From: an uncultured Methanomicrobiales archaeon
GTDB lineage: Archaea; Halobacteriota; Methanomicrobia; Methanomicrobiales; Methanospirillaceae
Assembly: GCA_949320185.1 (NCBI GenBank)
Contig: CASGHK010000024.1
Coordinates: 1 to 64,000, forward strand
Direction of reading: 5' to 3'
DNA length: 64,000 nucleotides
The position numbers were made by a program, and so were the translations under genes. Of the stretch, positions 7,843-16,326 are shown piece after piece. Within the stretch, counting starts at the first letter, position 1. Every line of letters starts with the position of its first letter. Under the pieces are notes generated by a model. The model ran no database searches and was not told where the DNA came from. It saw nothing but the letters and a program-made list of their open reading frames with translations.

Positions 7843-8370
7843 TGGAGAGACCCCGGAGAGGGCCGCTGGGTCCAGCGCCGAGACGGCTACCGAACCTGCA
7901 TCGCTTGAGAGCCTGAGGATCGAAACAGGAACCGGGAGACCGAACAGGCGAAGTGTCGCGATTGGCGGAAGGGGAAGACGTGCATAAGACCGGATCGTAG
8001 CCCGGTCAAGAAGCAACCCGAGTCGAGCCAGAGTGCGGGAGACCTGGCCAGGAGGCATCTGTTCGGAGAGGGCGGCGGCGAGTTCGACCACTGGGGCACC
8101 GTGCCGGGTTCCGGGGTAGAACGGGGATTCAGCGTAGCAGAGCTGATCACAGGCGGAACAACGAAATCGCTTCACACGGACCCGAATATCACGCACCCCC
8201 CGTGAATCCCGGAGCTTGGCAAATCGCTTGTCACGAAAGTCGTATGGCCTGACAGAACCCCCGCACCCAGGACACCGATCGAGAGAGCTGTACACCGCCC
8301 CGTCCTGGGCACTGATCCCTGCGCGGACCATATCGACCATCATAGGTGCTACGGGGATCGGACGTGTCAT
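7807..8370 (-). CDS. zinc-ribbon/HTH protein of unknown function
   Basis: 187 residues. Two CxxC pairs (CPGCGG near residue 33 and FRCSACDQLCY near residue 70) form a treble-clef or zinc-ribbon domain with basic strands between. A helical part follows (VVELAAALSEQMPPGQVSRTLARLG) that looks like a helix-turn-helix. The combination recalls the N-terminal DNA-binding half of ISL3-like transposases, but no DDE catalytic domain follows, so it may be a domesticated regulator. GAGG five nt before the ATG supports this start. It is divergent from fdhA and could be tested as its regulator; that is inference. Confidence 0.55.
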   Translation of the reverse strand: MTRPIPVAPMMVDMVRAGISAQDGAVYSSLDRCPGCGGSVRPYDFRDKRFAKLRDSRGVRDIRVRVKRFRCSACDQLCYAESPFYPGTRHGAPVVELAAALSEQMPPGQVSRTLARLGLLLDRATIRSYARLPLPPIATLRLFGLPVPVSILRLSSDAGSVAVSALDPAALSGVSPSGTMVQQRNQR

Positions 8371-8488
8371 GCGGGCCTCTGCGCTTCAGAGCGTGGAGAT
8401 CATTTTGTATATAAACCTTGAGCAGATACCCAAAGTGCGCCCAACGACGTACCCACCGATAATAATCGATTTCGGAATGTTAAACCAG

Positions 8489-8506
8489 TACGGTTAAATA
8501 GGTTAA
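8489..8506 (+). promoter_or_regulatory. TATA-like box of fdhAB with repeated GGTTAA
   Basis: GGTTAAATAGGTTAAC holds two direct copies of GGTTAA 8 nt apart (8493-8498 and 8501-8506). A third TTAAAC-like copy lies just upstream near 8480. The AT-rich core is about 40 nt from the fdhA ATG. It is the only clear promoter-like sequence before the operon. Confidence 0.4.
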
Positions 8507-8538
8507 CTTCTAGATGTTCTCTCGTCCGAGGACTCTCT

Positions 8539-10599
8539 ATGGAGATGAAATACGTACCCACAACGTGCCCGTATTGCGGCACTGGATGCGGGTTCAACCT
8601 GGTCGTCAAGGACGGCAAGGTCGCAGGTGTCGCACCCTGGCACCGGAACCCGGTCAATGAAGGCAAGGTCTGCCCGAAGGGCAACTACGCCTGGGAGTTC
8701 GTCAACGCCGAAGACCGGCTCACGACTCCGCTGATCAAGAAGGACGGCAAGTTCGTCGAGGCAACCTGGGACGAGGCGCTCGAACTGGTCGCTTCGAAGT
8801 TGAAGCAATACCCGGGCGAGCAAAGCGCAGCTCTCTCATCGGCTCGTGTCTCGAACGAAGAGAACTACCTGATGCAGAAGTTCGCACGTGTGGTGATGAA
8901 GACACCGAACATCGACCACTGCGCCAGACTCTGCCATGCTTCGACCGTCGTCGGTCTCGCCGGCGCCTTCGGCTCCGGTGCAATGACCCAGTCGATCAAG
9001 GACATTGCTGATGCTGACGTCCTCTTCATCATCGGCACCAACACACTTGAGCAGCACCCTCTGATCGGCCGGCGGATCATGCAGGCCAAGAAGCGGGGTG
9101 CAAAGATCATCGCAGCCGACCCGAGGCTCACGCCGACGGCGAAGCTCGCCGACATCTACATGCCCTTCTACTCTGGCACCGATGTCGCGCTCTTCAACGC
9201 CTTCATGCAGTACATCATCGCGAACGACCTGCAGGACAAGGAGTTCGTCGAGAAGCGGACCAAGGACTTCGACAAGCTCAAAGAGGTTGTCATGAAGCCC
9301 GAGTACTCGTTCGAGAACGTCTCGAAGATCACGGGCGTCCCGGCTGAGACGATCAAAGCGGCAGCGGAACTCTACGCGAACGCGAATGCCGCGAACGTCC
9401 TCTACTCGATGGGCATCACCCAGCACACCACCGGTGTCGACAACGTCAAGTCGGTCGCGAACCTCCAGATGCTGACTGGCAACCTGGGGCGGCCCGGTAC
9501 GGGCGTCTGCGCCCTGCGTGGCCAGAACAACGTGCAGGGCGCCTGCGACATGGGCGCGCTCGCGAACGTCTACTCTGGCTACCAGTCGGTCATCGTCCCC
9601 GAGATGCGCAAGAAGATGCAGGACATGTGGGGGATCGAGGACATCGCCGAGGGCAAGGTCGGCCTCACGGTCACCAAGCTCATCAACGTGCTCGCAGATG
9701 AGCCCGGCAAGGTCAAGGCGCTCTACATCATGGGCGAAAACCCGATGCTCTCCGATCCCGACCTCCACCACGTGGAGAAGGGCCTCAGGAACCTCGAGTT
9801 CCTTGTTGTCCAGGACATCTTCATGACCGAGACGTCTGCGCTCGCTGACGTTGTGCTCCCCGCCGCCTGCTTCGCCGAGAAAGACGGGACCCAGACCAAC
9901 ACCGAGCGGCGCGTCCAGCTCTGGCGCAAAGCCCAGGAGCCCCCGGGACAGGCCAAGGCCGACTGGGAGATCATCACCGCCCTCGCCCAGAAGATGGGGT
10001 ACGCAGCCCAGTTCCCGTACACATCTGTAGAGGAGATCTTCACTGAGGTGTCGAAGGTGACCCCATCGTACGGCGGTATGACGTACGAGCGGCTCGGCAT
10101 CGAGGGGCTCTGCTGGCCCTGCCCGACGCCCGAACACCCCGGCACCCCGATCCTGCACAAGGAGAGGTTCGCCCACCCCGACGGGCTTGGCGTCTTCACG
10201 CCGATCGAGTGGAAGCCACCCGCGGAGGTCCCAGACGCGGAGTATCCACTGATCCTGACCACCGGTCGATGCCTCTGGCACTGGCACACGGGCACCATGA
10301 CCCGCCGCTCCGAGTCTCTCGAGCGCGAGGAGCCCACGGGCTGGATCGAGATCAATCCCGAGGACGCGAAGGCGCTCGGTATCAAGGACAAGGAGATGGT
10401 CCGGGCGAAGACGCGGCGAGGCGAAGTCACCGTCGGTGCCCGTGTCACCAGCGAGATCAAGAAGGGCGTGGTCTTCATGCCGTTCCACTTCATCGAGTGC
10501 GCTGCAAACATCCTGACCAATAACGCGCTTGATCCCTATGCGGCCATCCCCGAGTTCAAGGCGTGTGCTGTCAAGGTTGAGAAGATCACGGAGGCCTGA
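8539..10599 (+). CDS. fdhA: formate dehydrogenase alpha subunit
   Basis: The catalytic subunit of F420-linked formate dehydrogenase, oxidising formate to CO2 for methanogenesis. 686 residues. The N-terminus binds a [4Fe-4S] cluster through CPYCGTGC (Cys 10, 13, 17) and CPKGNY further on. The molybdopterin (Mo or W) protein fold follows, and RLCHAST supplies the metal ligand as Cys132, so this is the cysteine and not the selenocysteine form. The C-terminal domain holds LTTGRCLWHWHTGTMTRRS, the pterin-binding cap. fdhB follows after 3 nt. GC-rich third positions are strong here. Confidence 0.97.
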   Translation: MEMKYVPTTCPYCGTGCGFNLVVKDGKVAGVAPWHRNPVNEGKVCPKGNYAWEFVNAEDRLTTPLIKKDGKFVEATWDEALELVASKLKQYPGEQSAALSSARVSNEENYLMQKFARVVMKTPNIDHCARLCHASTVVGLAGAFGSGAMTQSIKDIADADVLFIIGTNTLEQHPLIGRRIMQAKKRGAKIIAADPRLTPTAKLADIYMPFYSGTDVALFNAFMQYIIANDLQDKEFVEKRTKDFDKLKEVVMKPEYSFENVSKITGVPAETIKAAAELYANANAANVLYSMGITQHTTGVDNVKSVANLQMLTGNLGRPGTGVCALRGQNNVQGACDMGALANVYSGYQSVIVPEMRKKMQDMWGIEDIAEGKVGLTVTKLINVLADEPGKVKALYIMGENPMLSDPDLHHVEKGLRNLEFLVVQDIFMTETSALADVVLPAACFAEKDGTQTNTERRVQLWRKAQEPPGQAKADWEIITALAQKMGYAAQFPYTSVEEIFTEVSKVTPSYGGMTYERLGIEGLCWPCPTPEHPGTPILHKERFAHPDGLGVFTPIEWKPPAEVPDAEYPLILTTGRCLWHWHTGTMTRRSESLEREEPTGWIEINPEDAKALGIKDKEMVRAKTRRGEVTVGARVTSEIKKGVVFMPFHFIECAANILTNNALDPYAAIPEFKACAVKVEKITEA

Positions 10600-10602
10600 G
10601 TC

Positions 10603-11856
10603 ATGGCAGCAAAGGGAGAGATGGTCTACGCCTGGACGACTGACGCAGACCTTCAGCAGAAGGCGGAGTGCGGCGGTGCCGTTACGGCCCTCCTCAAGTA
10701 CGCCCTCGAAAGCAAGATGGTCGACGCAGTCTTCGCAGTCCAGAAGGGCATGGACATCTACGATGCCCAGCCCACCCTGATCACGGACCCGAAGGACCTC
10801 GACAAGACGGCGGGCTCGCTCCACTGCGGCACGCTCCTGATGTCGAAGCTGATCAAGAAGTATCTCGACGGCGCCAAGGACATGAAGATCGCAGTCACGG
10901 TCAAGGGCTGCGACATGATGGCGATGTACGAGCTGGCCAAGCGGGGCCAGATCAACCTCGACAACGTGGTCATGATCGGGGTCAACTGTGGCGGGTCGGT
11001 CTCGCCCACAGTGGCCCGGACGATGATCCGCGAGAAGTTCGAGACCGACCCCGATGCCGTGGTGAAGGAGGAGATCGACAAGGGCCAGTTCATCATCCAG
11101 ACGGCCGACGGTCAGCACAAGGGCATCTCCATCGATGAACTCGAGGAAGAGGGTTTCGGCCGTCGGTCGAACTGCCGCCGCTGCCTGCTCAAGGTCCCGC
11201 GCCAGGCCGACATCGCCGCCGGCAACTGGGGCGTTATCGGCGTCAAGGCGGGCAAGGCGACCTTCCTCGAGGTCTGCAGCCAGAAGGGCGCGGACCTCGT
11301 TACCAAGGCAGCCGCCGCCGGGGTCATCGCAACGGAACCCGCAAACCCGAAGGGGATCGAGATCCGGGGCAAGATCGAGGGCGCGATGCTGAAGCTCGGC
11401 AACAAGTGGCGTGCCAAGGACTTCGAAGCCCTCGGCGAGGGCGACGCGCGCCTGAAGAAGATCCTCGAGGAGACGAGCCGCTGCATCAAGTGCTACTCGT
11501 GTATCGAGGCCTGTCCGATCTGTTACTGCGTCGACTGCTCGACGAAGAATCCGGCTCTGGTCAAGCCAGGCCAGGTTCCTCCCGGCTTCATGTTCCACCT
11601 GATCCGGTTCTCGCACATCGCTGACTCGTGCGTCAACTGTGGCCAGTGTGAAGAACTCTGCGCAGCTGAGATCCCGAACGCGCTGTTCATGCACGCCCAG
11701 CAGGTCGAACTCGAGAAGCTCTTCGGCCACAAGCCCGGCGTTGACATGACGCTGCCGGTCCTGGCCCTCGTTGAGGAGCGGACCGAGCGCAAGCGTCTCG
11801 CGAACACGGGTGACGACCAGATCTACAAGAACGTCTTCAACCCGCTCCCGGAGTAG
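10603..11856 (+). CDS. fdhB: formate dehydrogenase beta subunit (F420-reducing)
   Basis: 417 residues. The FdhB/FrhB domain binds FAD and passes electrons from FdhA to coenzyme F420. The N-terminal part has the AECGGAVTALLKYAL segment, a GCDMMAMYEL segment and a SNCRRCLLK cysteine pair. Two ferredoxin-type clusters lie near residues 294-310 (CIKCYSCIEACPICYC) and 343-353 (CVNCGQCEELC). Three nt after fdhA and clearly cotranscribed. A run of seven T's follows the stop at about 11876-11882. Confidence 0.96.
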   Translation: MAAKGEMVYAWTTDADLQQKAECGGAVTALLKYALESKMVDAVFAVQKGMDIYDAQPTLITDPKDLDKTAGSLHCGTLLMSKLIKKYLDGAKDMKIAVTVKGCDMMAMYELAKRGQINLDNVVMIGVNCGGSVSPTVARTMIREKFETDPDAVVKEEIDKGQFIIQTADGQHKGISIDELEEEGFGRRSNCRRCLLKVPRQADIAAGNWGVIGVKAGKATFLEVCSQKGADLVTKAAAAGVIATEPANPKGIEIRGKIEGAMLKLGNKWRAKDFEALGEGDARLKKILEETSRCIKCYSCIEACPICYCVDCSTKNPALVKPGQVPPGFMFHLIRFSHIADSCVNCGQCEELCAAEIPNALFMHAQQVELEKLFGHKPGVDMTLPVLALVEERTERKRLANTGDDQIYKNVFNPLPE

Positions 11857-11872
11857 GTGGACCACCCCCTCC

Positions 11873-11882
11873 GTCTTTTTTT
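11873..11882 (+). terminator. oligo-T terminator after fdhB
   Basis: GTCTTTTTTT lies about 20 nt after the fdhB stop, where an archaeal oligo-U transcription stop would be expected. It also overlaps the end of the convergent kinase gene. Confidence 0.4.
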
Positions 11883-12915
11883 AATGTTTAAGCACCGTAC
11901 GGGGCAGGCTGATCTCGGCTACATGGTTCGGATCGCCCGTGAATGATACGGAGATCCCGTCGAGTCCGATAACATCCAGTACAAGGAGGAGGATCGGCGC
12001 CATCTCGCGAGGCAGACCGTTCGCCTGGGGTTTCCACCGTCCATCCACGGTATCGTCCCCATACTGGATGACGAGCGGGTCGGTTCCTATCACGTCGAAG
12101 CGAATCACGGACGCAGCCGGTTCCACGGCGATTGAGAGGTGGACGAAGTGCTCGAGGAGACGGACGAGGAGTGTATCGGCACATACACCAATCTCGGGAA
12201 GATGAGTCTCGATCCGTATTCCGGCGATCTCAGCCTGCTCGGTCGCAGCGGCGACCAGCTCGATGAGAGGGCGTTCGACAGATTTGCGGGTCCCTAACTG
12301 CCGAAAATCCCGGCTCATCTCCATATGGTGCCGTATCGTTTCGGCAGCAGCAACCGCCCGGTCAAGGTCGGCGTTTGGCACAGGATCCTCGATGCCGTCC
12401 CTGGCGAGTTCGATGTACCCGAGCACGATCGTCAGCTGGTTCAGGACATCGTGACGGACAATGCCCATCAACCGGTCGAAGATACCAAGAGAGGCGAGAA
12501 TCCTCTCCTCAGAACAATCGGGTTGAACAATGACCTCGACAGCGCCCATGCACCTGTCACCGGCCTTAATCGAAGACGCCAGCACCCTGAGGTGCCTCGC
12601 TGGTTCCATGGTGACGGGCGTGAGCAGGGCGGTGCTGCTCAATCCGTCTCGCCTGAGCCCGACGAGGTGATCGGGGACAGGAAGGCTCGGGGCGAGGACC
12701 AGGTCTGCGAGCATCAGGCCTGGCTTCCCGATGAACGGGACTGCGTGGAGGCCGCCACCACGTCCGATCATCTCGTCGCGGCCCACTCCGAGCAGGCGCG
12801 AGAGTGGCTCGTTCCATGCGGCAACCCTTCCCTCGATGTCGAGGGCATACGCCGGCACAGGCAGGCGGTCGATCATCTCAGTCCACTCGAAGTGATCCTG
12901 CCTGGCGGAGCACAT
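11881..12915 (-). CDS. soluble PAS histidine kinase with degenerate ATPase region
   Basis: About 344 residues, no membrane segment. Residues 11-130 form a PAS-like sensor (LPVPAYALDIEGRVAAWNEPLSRLLG). A dimerisation helix follows with the phospho-accepting His at about 155 in RHDVLNQLTIVLGYIELA, the archaeal HisKA form. The C-terminal region should be a HATPase. Its N-box (LLEHFVHLSIA near 253-263) lacks the usual Asn, and the G1 motif is only loosely matched by YGDDTVDG. It may be a weak or pseudo-kinase. The start is ATG 12915; an open frame to 13041 would run into the divergent regulator. Its divergent neighbour is a REC-PAS protein. Confidence 0.75.
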   Translation of the reverse strand: MCSARQDHFEWTEMIDRLPVPAYALDIEGRVAAWNEPLSRLLGVGRDEMIGRGGGLHAVPFIGKPGLMLADLVLAPSLPVPDHLVGLRRDGLSSTALLTPVTMEPARHLRVLASSIKAGDRCMGAVEVIVQPDCSEERILASLGIFDRLMGIVRHDVLNQLTIVLGYIELARDGIEDPVPNADLDRAVAAAETIRHHMEMSRDFRQLGTRKSVERPLIELVAAATEQAEIAGIRIETHLPEIGVCADTLLVRLLEHFVHLSIAVEPAASVIRFDVIGTDPLVIQYGDDTVDGRWKPQANGLPREMAPILLLVLDVIGLDGISVSFTGDPNHVAEISLPRTVLKH

Positions 12916-13028
12916 AGTGCGAATAGGTTGCCTCCGTTCCAAAGAAGCCTTTCGCTCAAAAAAGAATAGAAAAGGATTATCTGACCCCAACCCGAAAGCT
13001 CTAACACCACCGTCTGGTGCGGCATCCG

Positions 13029-13814
13029 ATGGCAACGCCAAAGAAGATCCTGGTCGTGGAAGACGATGAGATCATTGCGAGCCTGATCGAACGGATACTG
13101 CAGAAGAAGGACTACACGGTCGCCGGCAAGGTTCCCACCGGTGAAGATGCGATCCGTCGGGCTGCAGAGATCCAGCCCGATCTCGTCCTGATGGATATCG
13201 GCCTGAAAGGAGCGATCGACGGCATCTATGCAGCCCGGTACATCAACGGGGTCTTCAACATCCCCGTCATCTTTCTGACCGGGCACTACGATGATGAGAC
13301 GATAGAACGGGCGAAGGTGGCCGAACCCCTGGGTTTTATTACCAAACCCTTTAACGACAAGGACATCTACTCCTCGGTCGAGATCGCACTCTACAACGCC
13401 GCAATGATGCGGAGACTGCTCAAGTCCAGAGATACGAACTTGAAGAGCATCGTCACGATGCTCGATGCGGTTATCCTCACCGACATGAAGGGCCGAATCT
13501 TCTTCATGAATCCGTACGCTGAACAGCTCGTGAACGTCCCGTATCGTTCGGCGATCATGCATTCCATCAACCGGCTATTCTACCTGATCGACGTGAGGAC
13601 GAACCAGCCGATTGCAGATCCCATCATCGAGGTTGTCAAGGAGTCGATGGTTATCGGGATCGAGAATAACCTCGCGATGATCACCAACGACCAGAGGAAA
13701 CGGTACATCACCCTGGTCGCTCGGCCCCTGAAGGACAACACGGACGAAGTGATCGCCGCTCTCGTCGTTATCCACGTGATGAGTTCGACCGAACGTCGCC
13801 TCTTCTCCCAGTAG
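13029..13814 (+). CDS. response regulator, REC-PAS
   Basis: 261 residues. Residues 5-120 are a receiver domain with the acidic pair EDD (11-13), the phospho-acceptor Asp56 in LVLMDIG, Thr84 in FLTGHY and Lys106 in ITKPF. A second part (about 140-255) is PAS-like (MLDAVILTDMKGRIFFMNPYAEQL). There is no DNA-binding output, so it probably acts by protein contact, as is common in methanogens of this group. It is divergent from the PAS kinase with about 110 nt between, and is its likely partner. A GTG at 13017 is a weaker start. Confidence 0.85.
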   Translation: MATPKKILVVEDDEIIASLIERILQKKDYTVAGKVPTGEDAIRRAAEIQPDLVLMDIGLKGAIDGIYAARYINGVFNIPVIFLTGHYDDETIERAKVAEPLGFITKPFNDKDIYSSVEIALYNAAMMRRLLKSRDTNLKSIVTMLDAVILTDMKGRIFFMNPYAEQLVNVPYRSAIMHSINRLFYLIDVRTNQPIADPIIEVVKESMVIGIENNLAMITNDQRKRYITLVARPLKDNTDEVIAALVVIHVMSSTERRLFSQ

Positions 13815-13932
13815 GATCTTTCCGAATATCAGAATCGGACAATTCCTCCATACATTCACCACCAGGTGAGTGGGGGCTGATAACGATCTGCGATCAAGGA
13901 CTCCGTCTGATGCCGTAAGGATCGATCACCGG

Positions 13933-13943
13933 CACCTTATAGA
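13933..13943 (+). promoter_or_regulatory. TATA-like box of endA
   Basis: CACCTTATAGA lies about 28 nt before the GTG start of endA, so the transcript may be leaderless. The element is flanked by ACCGG and CCGGT half-sites, which may be chance. Confidence 0.3.
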
Positions 13944-13967
13944 CCGGTCGCCTCCATTATTTCAGGC

Positions 13968-14969
13968 GTGAAGGGGAGGCTGGATGATAGAGTGGTTCGG
14001 TTGGGCCGGGACGGAACAACACTCTACGAACAGAGCGGATATGGACGGCCAGACCGTGAAGGGCTCTCCCTCTTGCCGGTTGAGGCACTCTATCTGGTTC
14101 ACCGCGGTCGGATCGAGATCCCCGGGCATTCATTCGAGAGCCTGCTGGACCTGTTCTCCGCAGACGGGCATTTCCTCCGGTCCTATCTAGTCTACCGTGA
14201 CCTGAGGGAGCGAGGATACGTGGTCCAGACGGGGCCCCACGACTTTCGGGTCTTTCGACGGGGCCAGAAACCGGGATCGGGGCAGTCGCAGTACATGGTC
14301 CGGGTCCTCTCGGAACGAGATCCGATAGAATTTGGAAAGCTCGTGGCGGAGGCGAAGTCAACAGCGAATATGCGTAAGACCCACCTTCTCGCAGTCGTCG
14401 ATGACGAGGACGAACTGACCTACTACGAGGTGAAACTTCCGGTGCTCCCCGTACGGGAGTCGGTCCCGGTGGAGGGCAGGGTTATTGGGCATCGTTTCGG
14501 ATGGGCGGTGATCGCAAGCGATGACAACGGCGTGGCTCTCGAAAAAGGCGGGTACGGCACCCGTGTCGATGAACGCCGGCTCAAACTTTCACCTGTCGAA
14601 GCCCTCTTTCTCCTCGAAAAAGGAGTGTTGCGTCTGGAGAAAGAAGACGGATCAATTGGCGACTATAAGGCCACCTTCCACGAGATCGATCCCGAGGCAC
14701 CTGAGAAAGGAGCGGTCTATACGCACCTACGCGACCTGGGTTATGTCCCACGGACCGGGTACAAGTTCGGGCACCATTACCGGGTGTACGTGATAGGAAA
14801 AACCCACTCGGAGATGCTTGTCCACGCACTTCCGAAAGATGCGGACCTGCCCATGTCGGTTATCTCGCGTTCGGTCCGGCTCGCCCATTCGGTGAAAAAG
14901 AAGATGCTGTTCGGCTGCCAACATAGTGAAGGCATCTTCTACGTGGAGTTTGCCCGCGTCAAGCTGTGA
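13968..14969 (+). CDS. endA: tRNA-splicing endonuclease (two-unit homodimer type)
   Basis: Cuts introns out of pre-tRNA at bulge-helix-bulge sites. 333 residues, twice the classical 180, and built of two related halves: each has a segment like LSLLPVEALYLVHRG (about residue 35) or LKLSPVEALFLLEKG (about residue 205), and each a RDLRERGYVV or HLRDLGYVP element. The catalytic Tyr/His/Lys set sits in the second half (GYKFG...YRVY, HSEMLVH, HSVKKK). The first half is a structural pseudo-unit. GTG start at 13968. It heads the run endA-trpS-pheS-pheT, whose genes all act on tRNA. Confidence 0.93.
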   Translation: MKGRLDDRVVRLGRDGTTLYEQSGYGRPDREGLSLLPVEALYLVHRGRIEIPGHSFESLLDLFSADGHFLRSYLVYRDLRERGYVVQTGPHDFRVFRRGQKPGSGQSQYMVRVLSERDPIEFGKLVAEAKSTANMRKTHLLAVVDDEDELTYYEVKLPVLPVRESVPVEGRVIGHRFGWAVIASDDNGVALEKGGYGTRVDERRLKLSPVEALFLLEKGVLRLEKEDGSIGDYKATFHEIDPEAPEKGAVYTHLRDLGYVPRTGYKFGHHYRVYVIGKTHSEMLVHALPKDADLPMSVISRSVRLAHSVKKKMLFGCQHSEGIFYVEFARVKL

Positions 14970-14976
14970 GATGATC

Positions 14977-16233
14977 ATGCCGGAAGCACTCAACCCCTGG
15001 TCCAGCAGCCAGGCGATTGATACCAGACGACTCTTCGAGAACTTCGGAATCGAACCGATCGACCCCCTGCTCGACCTGCTCCCAGAGGTGCCTGGGTTTA
15101 TGCGCCGAGGCATCATCGTAGGGCACCGGGACTACCGACCGATCGCCCTTGCGATCAGAGACCACCGTCCATTCCATGTTCTGACGGGATTCATGCCCTC
15201 TGGACACCCGCACCTTGGGCACCTGCTCGTGATGCGCGAAGTCGTCTGGCATGTATCTCAGGGGGGACGCGGCATGATCACGATCGCCGACCGGGAGGCA
15301 CATGCAGTCCGAGGACTGTCGTGGGAGGACTGCGATCGATTTGGACGCGAGTACCTGACAGTGCTTTTCGCGCTCGGGTATCGTGGAGAGGCCTACTTCC
15401 AGTCGAAGAACAACGCGCTCAAGGACCTCGCATTCGAGGCGGCGACGAGGGTCAACTTCTCCGAACTCCAGGCGATCTACGGTTTTGAGTCGGAGACGAC
15501 CCTTGCCCACGCCATGAGCGTCATCACTCAGGTGGCGGACATCCTTTACCCCCAGGTTGCCGGTGGGCCCGCACCCACGATCGTCCCCGTCGGGATTGAC
15601 CAGGACCCTCATATCCGCCTCACCCGGGACGTGGCCAACGGACTTCGGTACTTCCTGGTCGAGGACCGGGGAGACCACATCTCGGTCCGGGCGAAAAACG
15701 CCCCGGAAGGTGGGATCCGTGCTGTCACCCAGGCGCTCCCCGGGTCGCAAGCCTACGAGGGACATGTCGACGTCAGGGGAATGACGTATGGCGCCGTGAG
15801 CGAGATCGTTCGGGAGGTCGAGCGCGATCTCGGGGGTTTCGGGTTCTTTACACCATCGGCGACCTACCATACCTTCATGCCCGGCCTCATCGGCGGAAAG
15901 ATGTCATCCTCGATCCCGGACTCGTCGTTCGGCTTTTCCGAGCCGGTTGCATCAGTCCGGAAGAAGGTGATGAGGGCTGTGACGGGTGGGCGGACCACGC
16001 TCGAGGAGCAGCAGCGGTTGGGAGGGGACCCCGATCGGTGCACAGTGTATGAGTTGAACCGGTTCCATATGTGCGATAGCGATTCCGGGCTCGCCGAGAT
16101 CCGCCAGAAATGCCTGGCTGGCGAGATCACCTGCGGGGCCTGTAAGAAGGAGACGGCCGAACGGGTGCTCGCGTTCCTAGCCGAATTCAAGGAGAGGATG
16201 GATGAAGTCGAGCACCTGGCAGATGAGGTCTGA
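14977..16233 (+). CDS. trpS: tryptophanyl-tRNA synthetase
   Basis: A class I aminoacyl-tRNA synthetase that charges tRNA-Trp. The HIGH-type motif is SGHPHLGH (about residue 73-80) and the KMSKS motif appears as GKMSSS. The GIDQDPH segment binds substrate. The eukaryote/archaea-type form (about 418 residues) also has a CGACKKE zinc-like element near the C-terminus. Start ATG 14977 is preferred over ATG 14971 because GTGAG lies at better spacing. It begins 7 nt after the endA stop and ends directly at a possible pheS start. Confidence 0.95.
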   Translation: MPEALNPWSSSQAIDTRRLFENFGIEPIDPLLDLLPEVPGFMRRGIIVGHRDYRPIALAIRDHRPFHVLTGFMPSGHPHLGHLLVMREVVWHVSQGGRGMITIADREAHAVRGLSWEDCDRFGREYLTVLFALGYRGEAYFQSKNNALKDLAFEAATRVNFSELQAIYGFESETTLAHAMSVITQVADILYPQVAGGPAPTIVPVGIDQDPHIRLTRDVANGLRYFLVEDRGDHISVRAKNAPEGGIRAVTQALPGSQAYEGHVDVRGMTYGAVSEIVREVERDLGGFGFFTPSATYHTFMPGLIGGKMSSSIPDSSFGFSEPVASVRKKVMRAVTGGRTTLEEQQRLGGDPDRCTVYELNRFHMCDSDSGLAEIRQKCLAGEITCGACKKETAERVLAFLAEFKERMDEVEHLADEV

Positions 16234-16326
16234 ATGAGTCGAAGAGAAAGGGAACCAGGGGTGGGTCCAGGAACGGACAACCATCGTCCCGGGTATGGCG
16301 ACGACGGGACGGAGAGCACGAAAAGC

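Noticed and set aside
8920-8934. Selenocysteine in FdhA
   Set aside because: The ligand codon at 8932-8934 is TGC (Cys) and no in-frame TGA occurs in fdhA.
8836-11865. A 1009-codon open frame on the minus strand across fdhA and fdhB
   Set aside because: It is the exact antisense of two well-recognised genes with strong GC third-position bias, which leaves the opposite frame free of stops. Its translation is low-complexity Leu/Asp/Arg/Val with no domain.
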